A stretch of 64,000 nt of DNA, taken from the NCBI GenBank assembly GCA_022539475.1, contig VCMS01000151.1, forward strand, positions 62,001-126,000, given 5' to 3'. The notes below the pieces were generated by a model that was given only the letters and a program-made list of their open reading frames with translations, was not told the DNA's origin and did no database searches. Of this stretch, positions 54,157-63,727 are shown one piece after another. The first letter of the stretch is position 1, and every line of letters begins with the position of its first letter. The translations under genes were made by a program, and so were the position numbers. Source of the stretch: Gracilaria domingensis. Taxonomy: Eukaryota; Rhodophyta; Florideophyceae; Gracilariales; Gracilariaceae.

Positions 54157-56343
54157 TTGCTTCGCATTATCACAATCAACTCCGCCTCAATGCTTTCCCT
54201 CACTTTTCCCCTAAAGATACTACTTTGCGCCCCAATATTCTCGCTTCTTGCTCCTCAAGTGCGCTCCGAACAAACCCAGGTCACGTACGATGATATCAAT
54301 TTCGTTCTTTCAAACCAATATCCAACCTGGCCAGAACTTGTAATGCTGCCATCTTCAAACCTCAGCGGGCTCACTGCAGACCTCTGCAACGGGAATGGGG
54401 ACTGCGTTGGTAATCGCATATGTATGAACTGTCCAAATCCTCCTAATTGCACGTGCCGCTTACAAAACCCATTGTCGGATGCCTTCAATTGTTCATCGTC
54501 ACGAGATTGCGTGCCAGGAGAATTCTGCATGTGGCAACCAGCAGTGGGCATTACGTCAGGAGTTTGTGTGTCTATCCGCGCTCACAATAGGCTCTCAGTT
54601 CTTGCACAGGAATTGCGACAGCCCATAGAGTCCACACTGCCTTTGAGTGGTTCCGGTCTTACAGGAGATCGATGCTTTTCACTTTCCGATTGTCGTGATG
54701 GTCGAAACTGTCTTGGTCGCGGGGATCCCGGTGGGGAAAATGTAACTGTGTGCAGGGCCTCCAGGCGCCCTTGCGTTTGTATGCCGGCCGAGTTAATGGA
54801 ATGTTCTTCTACCTCTGGTTGTGACTCCTCCGACGAAATCTGCGCCTCTATATTCTTTCAAAAGCAATCAATTTTCTCGTACTGGCTGGGGAATGATTCT
54901 GAGATAATGAGACTCTCTCCGATATGCATGTCTCCAAGTATTCCTAAGTTGGGGAGGGTGGTTCCGGTCTCATCGCTGTCATTAATAGACAACTTACTCG
55001 AGTTCCGAATTGCAAGCATCCAACACCCTGTTCCATTTGACCCAACCGCGATACAGACATCGTTGAACATGACGTTGGATAAACCGCCCTTCTCTGTTCC
55101 GCCATTATCTCAATTTAATTCTTTCACCACCAACGAGCTTGCAAACGACTTTATTGGAGGCATACTATCTCTCCTTGTGGTCGCCCTTCTGCGCAGGATC
55201 TTTCGAGGGCTGATTTACTTCTTTTCAGGTATTCATCACAATGGATACTCTGCTTTCATCATATTCTCACGACTGGCATCTTTCCGTCACATACTTCGCC
55301 TTTTCAAGAGACGAGAACCCTTTGGGGACTTCAGCCGACGCCAGGAAGCCCAAGAATTTGGCTTCGGTGTCAGAACAATTCTGTTCCCTATTGCGGCTTT
55401 AGCTGGATTATATATTGCAGAACTCGTCACGATTATTGCAGGGACACAAGTACGCTCAGAATACATTGCCGAACAAAACTTCGATCCGAAGCTTTCTGTG
55501 GTGGGCGATACACAGCGGCCACGGTGGGAAGATGACGTCAGGAGCGATTGTGATGACTTTTTCGTACCCATCAGGGGGTTGTTCGAAGCAGGAAAGGTGC
55601 TCAAATGTGTTTCAGAAGTGCCCCCAGATCGTTTCATCTTACTTAGAGGAGCTATCAGACTCTCCGTGTTCTACTTTTCGGGAGAGTCCCGTTTTGATAT
55701 TTTCTCAGCGAATGGTAGTGCTGTAGGCATTGAACTTTCGACGTTTGTCGTCTCGAAAAGTAGGGTGTTTATGAGAACGATGCCTCTACGTCCAGATCTT
55801 CAGAGCGAAGCGGAGCTCAAGTATTTCTTGAATGTCATGTTGAACGGCGTTAGGCGTCGACTGAAATACGATGAACTGGACGTTCGTCATACTTTGTGGC
55901 GCAGAGGCGAAGATTCCGGTGCAAACGAAGTTTCTGACGGTACCTTCTTTGATCATTTTCATGAGTTTAACGTTTCTGCGGAAATGATAGGGAAGGCGCT
56001 TAGGGCTGAACTACGAGACATGGATTTGGAACTTAACAGCACTGGTAAACCATGGGTGTTCAGAAGGTCGCATACGTTTGAACAGATGGAACCGGCAATG
56101 GCTGTTGTAAGGCACCATCGCATTGCCAATGCATGGCTGTTGATAGCTCTGGTGCTTGTTTCTATGATTCAAATTATAGTGAATGCTAGAGCCACTCACT
56201 TTGACGAAGTGGCATTTGTGGCAATGAGGGAATTGATGGGAGAAGACTGCTTGCTTGGACCGCTTGTGACTGATGGTGTAGTGGGGAAGGAAGTAGATCT
56301 CCGGAAAGAGGGTGGCAAGCCGTCGAATGAAGGTGATCAATAG
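54157..56343 (+). CDS. Cys-rich membrane protein of unknown function
   Basis: 728 residues in a single exon. A signal peptide is visible (best from the second Met, residue 12: MLSLTFPLKILLCAPIFSLL), so translation may begin at 54190. The N-terminal ~310 residues are extracellular-like, with several Cys clusters resembling EGF-type folds (CNGNGDCVGNRICMNCPNPP, then RCFSLSDCRDGRNC). Three hydrophobic segments follow at about 332-358, 407-428 and 659-677. The ~230 residues between the last two are polar, with Cys and N-glycosylation sites. The C-terminal tail is charged. I do not recognise the family. Length, intact frame and signal peptide make it a solid host gene, perhaps a surface or sensor protein of red algae. 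Confidence 0.8.
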   Translation: MLRIITINSASMLSLTFPLKILLCAPIFSLLAPQVRSEQTQVTYDDINFVLSNQYPTWPELVMLPSSNLSGLTADLCNGNGDCVGNRICMNCPNPPNCTCRLQNPLSDAFNCSSSRDCVPGEFCMWQPAVGITSGVCVSIRAHNRLSVLAQELRQPIESTLPLSGSGLTGDRCFSLSDCRDGRNCLGRGDPGGENVTVCRASRRPCVCMPAELMECSSTSGCDSSDEICASIFFQKQSIFSYWLGNDSEIMRLSPICMSPSIPKLGRVVPVSSLSLIDNLLEFRIASIQHPVPFDPTAIQTSLNMTLDKPPFSVPPLSQFNSFTTNELANDFIGGILSLLVVALLRRIFRGLIYFFSGIHHNGYSAFIIFSRLASFRHILRLFKRREPFGDFSRRQEAQEFGFGVRTILFPIAALAGLYIAELVTIIAGTQVRSEYIAEQNFDPKLSVVGDTQRPRWEDDVRSDCDDFFVPIRGLFEAGKVLKCVSEVPPDRFILLRGAIRLSVFYFSGESRFDIFSANGSAVGIELSTFVVSKSRVFMRTMPLRPDLQSEAELKYFLNVMLNGVRRRLKYDELDVRHTLWRRGEDSGANEVSDGTFFDHFHEFNVSAEMIGKALRAELRDMDLELNSTGKPWVFRRSHTFEQMEPAMAVVRHHRIANAWLLIALVLVSMIQIIVNARATHFDEVAFVAMRELMGEDCLLGPLVTDGVVGKEVDLRKEGGKPSNEGDQ

Positions 56344-57148
56344 AAAGTATGTTTCATTTAGCAAATCACGCTAATATCGGAAATATTCTGTTGCCGTTCT
56401 CATAGAGATACATCGGTGCGTTGCAGGGCCGTATTTGTGACTAGATTTTTGAGCAAGTCCAAAAGTCACTCTACACAAATTCATTGTCAGTCACATTTAG
56501 TCATATTCTCTTTGGCTGTTTTTCTGAGCGTTTTTGCTTAGAAAATAAACTGCACTGCTCTTCCTTTGGGATATAAAAGTATGTATGTCAATTTCTAAGG
56601 CTGTAACAACGTAAACTCGTTAAAGAATGGTAATATCAAACTTCAAAATTTGTAAAACGTTTTAGAAATGAGCAGAAAAATGAAAAAAATGGTAAAGTTA
56701 ACCAAACAAAGGGACATCTTAACAAATTATTAACTATGTATACTATTTATAGTGAAAATAATACTTGAGACTTAATTTGAAAGCCATTTAAACTATCATA
56801 TTACACAAGTGTAGGAATATTAGTGGTTGTTAAAGTGCCACGTGTTTTTGTGGCCACTTGTACTGTAATACTGTACATGACTAAATGTGACGAGCAATTT
56901 ATTGCATTTGCTAGTCAGTCGGTCATTACTCATTTCTTTTCCTGTCAGGTCAGTCAGCCAGAAATACGGGCCTGGTGCGTTGAGAGTATACAATCATTAC
57001 ATTCGTTACTTATATTTTTGTAACGATTATGGAACGTTTGTAACGATAAAAAGCGTTACAAACAACGTGAAACACGTAGACACTGGATTCAAATTTGAAG
57101 TGCAATAAGTTCCAAAGTTGAAACAGTTACGATTGTGTCTTCCAATCA
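56344..57148. other. AT-rich intergenic
   Basis: Strongly AT-rich, with nothing coding seen. It probably contains the 3' end of the membrane-protein transcript and the left flank of the hAT fragment. Confidence 0.45.
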
Positions 57149-58018
57149 ATGGTCTTTGTACATCCCAGATGCACTATTGTCTACCCCACATACAAAGCAA
57201 CGTCAGCAAGCATAAAACGCAAGCAAAGCCCAGTTGGGCGACACTTCTCTCGAACACAGAACAAAGGGACCTCGAAAACAGAAAAGGATATATTCAATTA
57301 CTGCCAGCTCACCCTATTCGCAAAGCCTGCAAATCTTAAAGCGCAATTAGGTAATTGCGTTTCTGCTCCTTCAGCTTTAGCATCAGTACTGTCTGCTCGA
57401 ACAAATACCTCTAATGCAAACCTCCTAAACAACAGCATTACTACAATCAATCTACGTCTAGACAGCAAACTAAAAGTAAGAAGCGCCCATAAAACTTTTT
57501 GTCCTTTGTCCACCATAATCTTGAATACGATCACCCCAAGAACAACGTACTATTTGGAAAGAGATTTTTCAAAAGCATTGCAATCCACACGAACACCATT
57601 TGAATTTTATGATAACGAAAACTAGCACAACTTTTGAGAGGTAATCACACCAAATTGGAAAGTACCCAGTCCTGAACGAATAGGAAACGAGCTTCTAGCT
57701 GAAGAATATCAGAAAACGATGAAACAAGTCATGGAAATAATCAATGGAGAGCACGGTGGTGTTGTTGGAATTGATGGTGCAACCAATATCTTATCTAAAT
57801 CGTTTAGTAATTTAATTGGTAACACACCAATACCCGTTTTCATTGAATATCTGAAGTCCGATATAAAGCGAGAAACATCAGGAGAGAGCGGGAAATGGCA
57901 AATTTCGGAATACTTCCATGACAAATGTAAAACATTTTTTACTTTTATACAAAAGGTTTATACATATATACTAGCAAGTATCATTGCTGTTGCGTCGCAA
58001 GCAATGTGTTGTACGTAG
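57149..58018 (+). pseudogene. hAT-like transposase fragment
   Basis: A plus-strand remnant. The frame 57719-58018 carries a DUF659-like block of hAT transposases (VVGIDGATNILSKSFSNLIG, then TPIPVFIEYLKSDIKRETSG), with the VDGWT-type box reduced to GIDGAT. The frame 57149-57625 ends with KALQSTRTPFEFYDNEN, like the segment that precedes DUF659. Between them (57626-57718) the phase changes and stops occur. The C-terminal dimerisation region and terminal repeats are not seen. A dead fragment. Confidence 0.55.
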
Positions 58019-58063
58019 AAGTTTTGCAAGTTGATCGCTGTTCTTCTCCGATACCTGATCGTA

Positions 58064-58090
58064 CCTTCCCCGCGCGGGCATTGTTGAACG
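58064..58090. repeat. Left TIR of pogo-like transposon
   Basis: CCTTCCCCGCGCGGGCATTG begins the repeat; the right copy has CCTTCCCCGCACGGGCAATG in inverse. TA precedes it. Confidence 0.8.
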
Positions 58091-58227
58091 GATTTTGGTT
58101 TAGTGAGCAGGAGACGGTCAATAACCACCGCAATATAAAAGAAGATTTATTCAATCATTAGCTCTACAAGCCAGGACTTCACACCCAAGGCTTGAGAACC
58201 ACCGCTCTACTACTTTTCGGACCAGCC

Positions 58228-60532
58228 TCAAATCTTCCCTTCGCTCATCACCCCTGCATTCAACTCCCAAGCAGGGCTGAGTTGAACTCCGGACATTTTA
58301 TCTAACAAATTCCACCCTCTCCACCCCGGCTCCTCCATGCACATCTGATCTCCCACAGACACTTCCCACTCTACTTTGTGAGACAACAGCCAATCTGCAT
58401 CAGGGCTATGCATCTTCATTAAGACATAAGCGCTCTCCTTGAGCTCAAAATTGTCTACGCTCGATAGGCACCTCTTCTCTAAAAGTCCTAAACGCTGTGC
58501 TAAAGACTGCTCCTTTCCCTCTTCGAACGCATTCACAGACTTATCGACATCCCCCTTCTCACTCTCACCCTCGCCGAGCATAGCAGAAGGCACATTGACG
58601 ACACCAGTAGTTTTTGATGATTGGAAGTGATTGGCTTTGCGGCTTTTTTTGTTCTTTTCTGACTGGCTTTTCTTGCGTTCTTCCTCTCGAGCAGTGCGCT
58701 TTTGAGCAGTCCCGGCGGGCTTGCGCTCGAGTTCAAGGCACTTCTGTTGGCGCTCTTCTTCCCGCTGAAGCTTTCGTTTCTGTGCCGCTACTTCGCGTTC
58801 TTTGTTCTTCTGCTCGGCCTGGACCTTCTCTCTCTTTCGTTCCACTGCTTTCTCTTCCTTTCTCTTCTGCCTTTTTTCTTCTTCTTTCGCCGCCTCTTTC
58901 TCAGCGGGCTCTCTTTTGCGATGAGCTCTCCATGGGTAAGATACACAGCAGGAGCCTCTCTCGCAAGTGTTGCCCGATCCACGCTAACCACCCCGTTGTT
59001 CCACATCTTTGTTTTTGTCGGCGTTCGCTGCATGACGATCTCCTCCACCCTCAGTGACCCCCCCATGACGAGACTCTTCACATCGTGAAGCTTTGTGGAA
59101 GCATCTCAATGCTCATTATATTGTTCCATTTATTGGCGTCGGCTCGTCTCTGCGATCGACGAAGGCGTTCATCATTGGCCTCTTTCTTACCAATCCACTT
59201 CTGTTTAGCCAACCTAAGAAAGCGGAAATCCATCGGCCACATTCCCACAGCATCAAAGGCCTTCCTGACAACCGTGGGTGTCAGAGCCCGAAAACCAGCC
59301 GCCCCAAGTTTGAACTTGATGCCAAGCTCCCCGATGTCGACAAATGCCGTTTTGCTTGAATGTTCGTATGTGCGCTTTACTGTTTGGCTGTAGACACTGT
59401 TGCTAGTCTGGTCTTAGGCCTTTAAAAAGTGGGACGTGTTAGCGAGGCTTTGGACGACGTGAGTATTGTTGGCTTTCGCTTTCTTCAACCAAGCCCAGCC
59501 GTTACGCGATTTATGCCCGTCCATCGTTAACAATATTTTCTTGTTCCCGACGTACTTTGGCGCGTGGGTGCGAATGCGGTCTATGGCCAGATGAATAATA
59601 CCTTTCGTCATTGACCCATTATCGGTTCCGACTTCAAAGCTTTCTTCAGGATACCATCCCTTCACTGCAAACCAATGAAGAGTGCCGGTCTCGTCTTTAA
59701 AGATCTCGTCAGAAAGAGGTTCGAACCATCGATTCATTGTGTTCTTCCCCGCGAACACGAAAAACGGCGGAAGCTTGTGTCCTGAGGCCGATGCAATAAC
59801 AACCGCGGTAAGGTGTTTTCCATCGTTGTCTGCTTTCAGACGATAGCCACCATGGTGCGTAGAGGCCCTGACAAATCCTTTTTCAGTTGGACTGTCATTG
59901 ATCGAGACCTCTCTTTCGTCCATGTTCCAGATGCAATCAGGGTCGTCAAGAATTCCCGGATTCTCTCTCTCGCAGTGCCTGAGCGCATTCACCAATGTTT
60001 TCACATGGTCTGGGTGCTCAGCAGCAAGTTTCGCCCCTTCTTTGTTCTCCAGTTTCCGAAAGGTCAAATCGCGGTGTGGGGCTCTGAAGCTACGGACCCA
60101 ATCATCTGTTGGGTACCCACCCCAAAATTCATCGCGACCATCGTTCGCAATCTCGGCCGCGATCGCCTTTAAAGTTTTTTTCGAAATGGCAAAGCCATGA
60201 TTGGCAACTTCCTCGAGTCTGCGAACGATTGTGCGCTCTTCGTGGTAGTTAAGAACCGTACGACGGCCGCCCGTGAGCTTGTAACCACTATCGTCGTACG
60301 GAATATTTTTCTGTGCGCACTCGTCCATGGACGACTTGATGCTCGCAACAGTTCCAATGGAAAGGCTAGTGGCTCGAGAAATGCTTGGAATGGCTACTTT
60401 GTTGTTCAACAGATCAACCGATCTCTGTCGCTGAATGCGTACTGTTCGCTGAAACGCATCTCGTTTCTTTAGATTTTGCGTCTGACGTCGCATAGAAAAC
60501 GTGACCATTGTTTGGTCCGGTTCAAAGCGCAC
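58228..60532 (-). pseudogene. pogo/jerky-type DDE transposase, broken
   Basis: The main frame (59414-60532, 372 codons) has an N-terminal helix-turn-helix region (about 25-70), a CENP-B-like second DNA-binding part (about 90-155: NYHEERTIVRRLEEVANHGF) and the DDE domain. Asp205 lies in CIWNMDE and Asp338 in LLTMDGHKSR. The frame ends at TAA in SHFLKA-stop, where relatives have SHFLQPLD. Beyond the stop the same frame reads DQTSNSVYS..., so the third Asp is still present. It stays open to a TGA near 59086. A Lys/Glu-rich C-terminal tail follows in two phases (58788-59081, then 58228-58845). At least one stop and one frame change inactivate it. Confidence 0.8.
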
Positions 60533-60837
60533 ATTGTGCGTCTTGCTTTGTAGGCAGAGGGAGCTTTTAGTAGTGTCAGAGTCGCCATCGTAGTTTGGCG
60601 CGCTTTATGTTTGAATTGTTCCGTAAATAGCCAAGATCGATCATGGATATGACGAAGATGGCTCTGGCATACACCTCTGCCGCTTGAAAGTGGCGCGTTT
60701 TTTTCAACAAGTGAGCTATCACGCGTTAAGCAATACGTAAAGACCTTCTGTGGTCTGTTGGTGTAAAATAGCGCGGGGCTAATGTAGGCTACGAGGCCAG
60801 TCTCCTGCCGATGTTCTGGGTGTTCAACATTAGCCTG

Positions 60838-60864
60838 TGTTGAACATTGCCCGTGCGGGGAAGG
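60838..60864. repeat. Right TIR of pogo-like transposon
   Basis: The inverse complement of the left repeat with a few differences, followed by TA. Confidence 0.8.
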
Positions 60865-60866
60865 TA

Positions 60867-61446
60867 GATCTACGGGAAATATGTTGATACTGCCGCTATC
60901 TCGAAATGAGAACTCGTGTTACTCACATTTACTTTGAGCTAACCGTGTCAATTGTAGGCGTTCTGAGAGATCAATGCAAGATCTATTGAATCACCCAAGC
61001 TTCACTTTCGTCTGTGTTCTGCAAAGTGGAATATAGTCTGCTCGCTTTGGAAACTAAGCTAGTTTTGGGGCTATTTGGGGCGCGCGAGGGGGTAGCAGAG
61101 GCTGGCACTCAAAAAATTAAGAAATTTTGGAATATTAAATTCCATTTCGCGCAGTTTAGTGCTTGGGTCCCCTAGTTTTTGTAGAGGTTCTACTTCGCCG
61201 CACCACCCCATTCACTCTTTTCCGCGACCCTCTCTCAAAACTGCACTCGTGCTAGTTTGCGTTTCCATTTTCTCCCATGTTGCAATGCCAATCGCAACTC
61301 ATCCCACCTCAATCATCCCATCACTTCTTCCCAGTCCACACCACCCCCGCTATTTACCCATTTCTCGCCCATCACGCGTTCATTTTGTAGAAGTCAGGTG
61401 CACAACTCTCCCCCTTCTCGTATACCCGCCTCGCCCCAAAACGGCT
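60867..61446. other. Intergenic, nothing identified
   Basis: No motif, RNA or repeat was seen apart from the flank of the pogo-like element. Confidence 0.4.
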
Positions 61447-62472
61447 TCAAATCCCTCCCATCCTTCTCTCCTCCTGTCCCCTCAGAATCCCCTTCGCAGT
61501 CCGCGCTACCTCCGCCGCACTCCTAAACCCAGTCACCACCGGAGCTCCCACTCCCTCCCGCGGCACCTCCTCCACCACCTTCTTCATCTCCTTACGCCTC
61601 TTCTTCAGACGGCTCTTCCCATCCCCAACCCCACCACCCTTTGTCTTCGGTGTCACAGGAGACCCCTTCTGCACCGCCACCCTTCCCACACTTCCCTTCT
61701 CCGTCTTTCCCTCCACACCTCCTTTCACCCTCTCCTCTTCCACCAATCTTTGCCTCTTGCACAGCTCCTTCACCTCCTTCTCCAGCACGTCCAACCTCTC
61801 GTTCAGAACCCTATTCTCCTCCCGCAACTCTCCAACCTCCCTTCCCGCACACTCCACTATCCCATACACATGATTTCTCATCTCCACTCCCAATACCGAC
61901 AACGAATTCCGCAAGCTCGAAATCGCCTCAACCGAAACACCACTACCACCCCCACTCAGCACCACACCGCCCATTTCCGTTACAATCTCCACAATTCCAT
62001 CGTCCAGTTGCTCCTTCATCACCAACCCCAACATCCCCACCCTCGCCTTCATCTCCCCCACAAACCGCATCTCCCTGTCACCCTCTCCGCCCCCACTCTC
62101 TATCTGGTCTCCAACCTCTAACTGACTCAGATGCACCGCACCCCTTCTCTCCATTGCGACCCCCTCCACCTCCAATTCTACCCCCTTCTCCACCTCATCA
62201 CCATCCCCTCTCCTCGCCTCACACTTCTTTCCTTCCTCAGCCACTTCCTTCTTCTGCGGCATCCGACCAGCCGCCGTAATCACGTCCTCTTCCCGCTTTG
62301 GTGACGGCGTCTGCGGTACCTCCTTCCCCTCCAACAGCACCCACAGCTCCTCATCCTTCACGTATCCGTTCGACATATTCAGAAGAAGAAGTAGTAGTTG
62401 GATCGAAGTTTCCGCTGCGATACAGTGCAATCGAGCTAAACTGTGCTGTCCACCCCCACTGTCCAACCACAC
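61447..62472 (-). CDS. Coiled-coil protein of unknown function
   Basis: 341 codons, but the better start is Met33 (MSNGYVKDEELWVLLEGKEV, ATG at about 62376), giving about 309 residues. The N-terminal half is acidic and Glu/Gly/Val-rich. A heptad-like coiled coil follows (ELREENRVLNERLDVLEKEV), then a Lys-rich basic region (KSRLKKRRKEMKKVVEEVP) and a conserved-looking end (VTGFRSAAEVARTAKGIL). The coiled coil plus basic stretch could fit a structural or nucleic-acid-binding protein, or an ORF1-type protein of a LINE, but no RT lies nearby. The coding strand is extremely purine-rich, which also opens a long shadow frame on the other strand. Confidence 0.5.
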   Translation of the reverse strand: MWLDSGGGQHSLARLHCIAAETSIQLLLLLLNMSNGYVKDEELWVLLEGKEVPQTPSPKREEDVITAAGRMPQKKEVAEEGKKCEARRGDGDEVEKGVELEVEGVAMERRGAVHLSQLEVGDQIESGGGEGDREMRFVGEMKARVGMLGLVMKEQLDDGIVEIVTEMGGVVLSGGGSGVSVEAISSLRNSLSVLGVEMRNHVYGIVECAGREVGELREENRVLNERLDVLEKEVKELCKRQRLVEEERVKGGVEGKTEKGSVGRVAVQKGSPVTPKTKGGGVGDGKSRLKKRRKEMKKVVEEVPREGVGAPVVTGFRSAAEVARTAKGILRGQEERRMGGI

Positions 62473-62617
62473 GGGCTATATCCAGCACCATGATTGTCCC
62501 TGTTTCCCTCATCCCATTTCCCGCCAAAACATCCACTGTACACCTCCGCACCTTCCACTATTTAAGCGCCATCTCTCTGTCCCCTCTTCACATAGTCCCC
62601 ACCCACCTCGCCTCGAC

Positions 62618-62995
62618 CGGCGATATTTTTCTCTTCCACCATAACCCCACTCGATGGTTATAGCAAAACAGGAAGATATTGCCAGTGGAGGCAAGCTAGG
62701 GACTAGTGATTGTACTTAGAGTTGCTCACCCTCTGTCTCGACTGGGGGCATGTTCTTCTTCCGTCACATCCTTTGTGGGTTGTGACAAAAAAAGAATATG
62801 TCACCACTCGACACCGGATGGGTAACAATGATAGCACGTAGAGTAGTTCATCCTCCCTCTCAGCGTCCACTGGGGATATATTTATGTTCTCTCACATCCT
62901 TTCCCGGTTGTCATACAAGAGAAATACATCTCCAATGGAGACGGAGAATATAGTCGTGATAACACGTAAAGGTAACAATGTAATAAACAATAAAT
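62618..62995. repeat. Imperfect tandem repeat, about 125-bp unit
   Basis: Three diverged units share the order: CACTGGGG-like box, ..ATGTTCT.., CACATCCTTT, GTTGTGACA or GTTGTCATA, AGAATATGTC-like box, GTAACAATG or ATAACACGTA. They lie at about 62618-62720, 62725-62850 and 62855-62995. Each unit has a weak internal hairpin. No coding signal. Confidence 0.55.
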
Positions 62996-63009
62996 TTATG
63001 CTACTATCT

Positions 63010-63330
63010 CTAACCAACCTTTCGAAAACCAGCTATGACATGAGCTGGGTTACTCGAGCCAAAGATGGCAGATCCTGCAACTGAAATGTTTGCACCGGCC
63101 TTCACTACTGCTTTCACAGTACTCAGTCCAATACCTCCATCCACCTGTATCCCTATTCTTGGGTACAACTCCCTTGCATGTCGCACCTTATCAAGAACAC
63201 CCTCCATAAACGCCTGTCCTCCAAACCCTGGCTCCACCGTCATCAACAATAACATGTCTACAACTCCTTCCTTCATAAGTGCTTCTACGACCTTTATAGA
63301 CGTATTCGGGCGCAATCCAACTCCATCCTT
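63010..63330 (-). pseudogene. rpe: Ribulose-phosphate 3-epimerase, C-terminal fragment
   Basis: About 106 codons match the C-terminal half of RPE: GVGLRPNTSIKVVEALM, MTVEPGFGGQAFMEGVLDKV, the catalytic-Asp region IGIQVDGGIGLSTV and the phosphate-binding VAGSAIFGSSNP. RPE interconverts ribulose 5-phosphate and xylulose 5-phosphate in the Calvin and pentose phosphate pathways. The N-terminal half (KIAPSILSADF-type start) is not found up to 63727. The frame closes upstream at TAA 63331-63333. A 3' exon of a split gene is possible (a TTAAAAG/GAT acceptor-like site is present), but a truncated copy is likelier in this intron-poor DNA. The end of the protein is shorter than in most relatives. Confidence 0.7.
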
Positions 63331-63333
63331 TTA

Positions 63334-63727
63334 ATTATGGCAATCCGAGTGAAGCTATAAAACCCGTTCACGTCATTTATGAAGCCAAAATGGCTCCTTT
63401 CATCCTGTATTCAAGCTCCCCGTAAATCGTACTTTACAACTACTTTACAACTCAGGTTCGAAATCAGTTTCATTCATTGCACACTTTCTACTCTTCCACC
63501 TACCTTTCATAAAACATCATCACACTTTGTGGCTTGTCGTCTCATACAAGGCCTATCATTCATTCAGTACAATCACATATCATACATTTCGCTCACTTTC
63601 ACAAAGTGAACCATGTTCCCGTTCTGCGCTTCCCAACCGTTTGTACTTACGTATCACTCTTTACCCCAGCAGTTCTCCGCCCCATCTTCCCTTTTTATCG
63701 TCACACAAAAACAATCGAACACTTGCA
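63334..63727. other. Divergent upstream region
   Basis: No coding sequence. It contains the promoter and leader of the gene at 63728. It is pyrimidine-rich on the plus strand, with repeated TTTCA/CTTTC elements. No clear TATA box. Confidence 0.4.

Larger units (their letters stand above)
58064..60864 (-). mobile_element. pogo-like DNA transposon with both TIRs
   Basis: About 2.8 kb. Terminal inverted repeats CCTTCCCCGCGCGGGCA.. (58064 onward) and the matching inverse at 60838-60864 agree over about 27 bp with few mismatches. TA lies outside each end (58062-58063 and 60865-60866), the Tc1/mariner/pogo target duplication. It encodes one minus-strand transposase of the DDE_1 type. Sub-terminal GCAGGAGAC-type sequence is also shared by both ends. 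The ends look whole, but the transposase is broken. Confidence 0.85.

Noticed and set aside
53904-54293. Plus-strand frame with a hydrophobic segment upstream of the membrane protein
   Set aside because: It overlaps the start of the much longer membrane-protein frame in another phase and has no second line of support.
61159-62121. 320-codon plus-strand frame rich in Pro, His, Ser and Leu
   Set aside because: It is the complement of the purine-rich coiled-coil gene and of low complexity. The minus-strand frame has a proper ATG and a protein-like heptad pattern.
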